NCBI GenBank assembly: GCA_947305035.1 | Contig: CAMZCV010000036.1 | Location: forward strand, 1 to 8,399 | Reading direction: 5' to 3' | Source of the DNA: an uncultured Coriobacteriales bacterium | GTDB lineage: Bacteria > Actinomycetota > Coriobacteriia > Coriobacteriales > Atopobiaceae | Length of the DNA stretch: 8,399 nt | Shown here: piece by piece, positions 7,185 to 8,399 of the stretch | Numbering within the stretch: position 1 is the first letter of the stretch | Layout: each line of letters opens with the position of its first letter | Position numbers and translations under genes: made by a program | Notes under the pieces: model-generated | What the model saw: only the letters and a program-made list of their open reading frames with translations | The model's database searches: none | What the model was told of the DNA's origin: nothing

Positions 7185-7190
7185 TATACT
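7185..7190 (+). promoter_or_regulatory. Possible -10 box for the yhcH-like gene
   Basis: tatact matches five of six consensus bases and lies 27 nt before the ATG at 7218, which leaves room for a short leader with the ribosome site aaaggag (7206-7212). No convincing -35 hexamer is seen. Transcripts from here and from the opposing -10 at 7165-7170 would diverge from one 79-bp region. Confidence 0.35.
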
Positions 7191-7217
7191 GGAGACATCC
7201 CGGCGAAAGGAGATTCC

Positions 7218-7682
7218 ATGATTGCAGCAGCGCTTTCCGACCGTTTCCAGAACGACATCTCCGGCGAGCGCTTCGCCAAGGCGTTCGCATGGCTCGCCTC
7301 CACCGATCTTGCCGCGCTCGAACCCGGCCGCAACGAGATCGACGGCGACGACATCTTCGCCAACGTCATGACCACCCCCACCTGCGGTCCCGCCGACAAG
7401 AACTACGAGGCCCATCGCGCCTACGCCGACATCCACTGCGTCATCGCAGGCGAGGAGCGCATCGGCATCGCGCCGGTCGCGGCATGCGAGGCCCTGCAGG
7501 ACTTCGACGAGGCTGCCGACTTCTCCCTGTACTCCTTCCCCGATGACGAGGCGTCTTGGGTTGTGCTGCATGAGGGCGATTTCTGCGTGACGCCTCCTGC
7601 GGATGCCCATAAGCCCGCCTGCTGCGGTTCCGCGGGTCCTGCGGAGCTCCGCAAGGTTTGCGTCAAGGTGCGCGTGGGATAG
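7218..7682 (+). CDS. YhcH/YjgK/YiaL (EbgC-like) family protein
   Basis: This is a 154-residue cupin-like protein. The ATG at 7218 is preceded by aaaggag (7206-7212), a strong site at good spacing. The family core is NYEAHRAYADIHCVIAGEE (62-80), giving Glu64, His66 and His73, followed by ADAHKP (128-133) with His131; these residues match the family's metal site. VCVKV near the C-terminus is also typical. The length agrees with the usual roughly 150 residues. Members include E. coli YhcH/NanQ, reported as a sialic acid anomerase, and EbgC, so a role on sugar anomers is plausible. No sialic acid or beta-galactosidase gene is visible here. A hydrolase gene starts six bases after its stop, so the two are probably co-transcribed. 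Confidence 0.9.
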   Translation: MIAAALSDRFQNDISGERFAKAFAWLASTDLAALEPGRNEIDGDDIFANVMTTPTCGPADKNYEAHRAYADIHCVIAGEERIGIAPVAACEALQDFDEAADFSLYSFPDDEASWVVLHEGDFCVTPPADAHKPACCGSAGPAELRKVCVKVRVG

Positions 7683-7688
7683 CCGGTC

Positions 7689-8360
7689 ATGGAGCGTTTC
7701 GGCAGGGAGAACCGCATCGCACTCGTTGCAGATCCGGATGCGGAGTACCTGCTCGTGCTGCCCGTCGACGGGCGTGACATCGCTGCTGCGGACCGCCAGG
7801 CCGAGCTGATCGCCGAGCGGACGAACGCTCCGTTCACGCTTGCCGCCTTCGCCGTGGATTCGTGGAATGACGACCTCTCTCCTTGGGAGGCGCCGCCCGT
7901 GTTCGGCATGGAGGCCTTCGGGTCCGGCGCACCGCAGACCCTCTCCTTTCTCGAGGACCAGCTGGTTCCCGGCATTGTCGACCGCTGCGGCCTGCCCGCC
8001 GATATCCCCGTCATCTTGGGCGGTTACTCGCTTGCGGGCCTGTTCGCGCTGTGGAGCGCGTACAGAACGACGGGTTTTGCCGCCATAGCCGCCGTCTCGC
8101 CGTCGGTGTGGTTCCCAGGCTGGATCGACCTCGCAGCCAGCCGCGAACCGATGGCGCAGTGCATCTACCTGTCGCTCGGCAATCGCGAGGAAAAGGCGAA
8201 GAATCCCGTGATGGCGCGGGTGGGGGAGTGCATCCGCCGCCAGCATTCCCTGCTCGAGGACTGGGGCGTCGACACCGTGCTCGAATGGAATCCAGGCAAC
8301 CACTTCACGGATCCCGAAAAGCGCCTTGCCAAAGGTTTCGCCTGGTGCATGGGCTCATAG
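7689..8360 (+). CDS. Small alpha/beta hydrolase, putative esterase
   Basis: This is a 223-residue cytosolic protein with no signal peptide or membrane segment. The nucleophile elbow is GGYSLAG (111-117) with Ser114. Next comes AVSPSVWFPGW (135-145), a segment common in esterases of the putative-esterase/enterochelin esterase type. The likely catalytic His is His205 in NPGNHFTDPE, and the acid residue may lie in SLGNREEKAKN (162-172). The N-terminal region that often precedes this fold is short. The ATG at 7689 lies six bases after the upstream stop. Only a poor ribosome site (gggat, 7676-7680) is present, so translation probably depends on the preceding gene. The substrate is unknown; its partner suggests a sugar ester, which is an inference. 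Confidence 0.82.
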   Translation: MERFGRENRIALVADPDAEYLLVLPVDGRDIAAADRQAELIAERTNAPFTLAAFAVDSWNDDLSPWEAPPVFGMEAFGSGAPQTLSFLEDQLVPGIVDRCGLPADIPVILGGYSLAGLFALWSAYRTTGFAAIAAVSPSVWFPGWIDLAASREPMAQCIYLSLGNREEKAKNPVMARVGECIRRQHSLLEDWGVDTVLEWNPGNHFTDPEKRLAKGFAWCMGS

Positions 8361-8362
8361 GG

Positions 8363-8392
8363 ACGCCTGCGTTGTTCTCAAACGGCGTTTTT
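8363..8392 (+). terminator. Possible intrinsic terminator after the hydrolase gene
   Basis: acgcc (8363-8367) pairs with ggcgt (8384-8388) around a 16-nt loop, and a run of five T follows (8388-8392). It starts two bases after the hydrolase stop. The stem is short and the loop long, so the call is weak. The rest of the window (to 8399) is too short to hold another gene. Confidence 0.3.
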
Positions 8393-8399
8393 CGAAAAT

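Noticed and set aside
6945..8303. Minus-strand open frame of 452 codons across the YhcH and hydrolase genes
   Set aside because: It crosses two well-supported + strand genes and the divergent promoter region, and its translation resembles no family.

Overview
This window is GC-rich, and third codon positions are mostly G or C. It fits an actinobacterium of the class Coriobacteriia, such as a gut lineage near Collinsella or Olsenella. That placement is an inference from codon use, gene content (several soluble flavoproteins, a DUF2974 hydrolase, Mrp) and the style of the proteins. No taxonomic marker gene is present.

Layout. Positions 3-56 hold the last 17 codons of a + strand gene. A + strand gene for a DUF2974 (Mbeg1-like) alpha/beta hydrolase follows at 126-1305, but it is split by a frameshift near 396. 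Positions 1306-1760 have no gene. They hold a 378-bp, lower-GC, roughly palindromic repeat (1363-1740) carrying five copies of the 13-mer cacgaagtcggta. This repeat lies between convergent transcription units. A minus-strand block follows, read right to left: an Mrp/ApbC Fe-S carrier ATPase (4552-5454), an HI0933/BaiN-family flavoprotein (3383-4549) and a COG2509-family FAD-dependent dehydrogenase (1761-3386). The last three genes are packed very tightly, with a 2-nt gap and then a 4-nt ATGA overlap. A fourth minus-strand gene upstream (5534-7138) encodes a fumarate reductase/L-aspartate oxidase-type flavoprotein. It is divergent from a two-gene + strand unit: a YhcH/YjgK/YiaL cupin-like protein (7218-7682) and a small alpha/beta hydrolase (7689-8360).

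How the genes may work together. Three different FAD enzymes and one Fe-S cluster carrier lie in one direction, consistent with a redox module. No substrate can be read from the sequence. The YhcH-type protein and the esterase-like hydrolase may act on an acylated sugar, but that is conjecture.

The most notable points are the mirror-symmetric repeat at 1363-1740, the frameshift in the DUF2974 gene, the degenerate second FAD segment in the BaiN-like protein, and the loss of the usual QFHPT histidine in the NadB-like flavoprotein. I did not find a clear new defence, CRISPR or mobile system.
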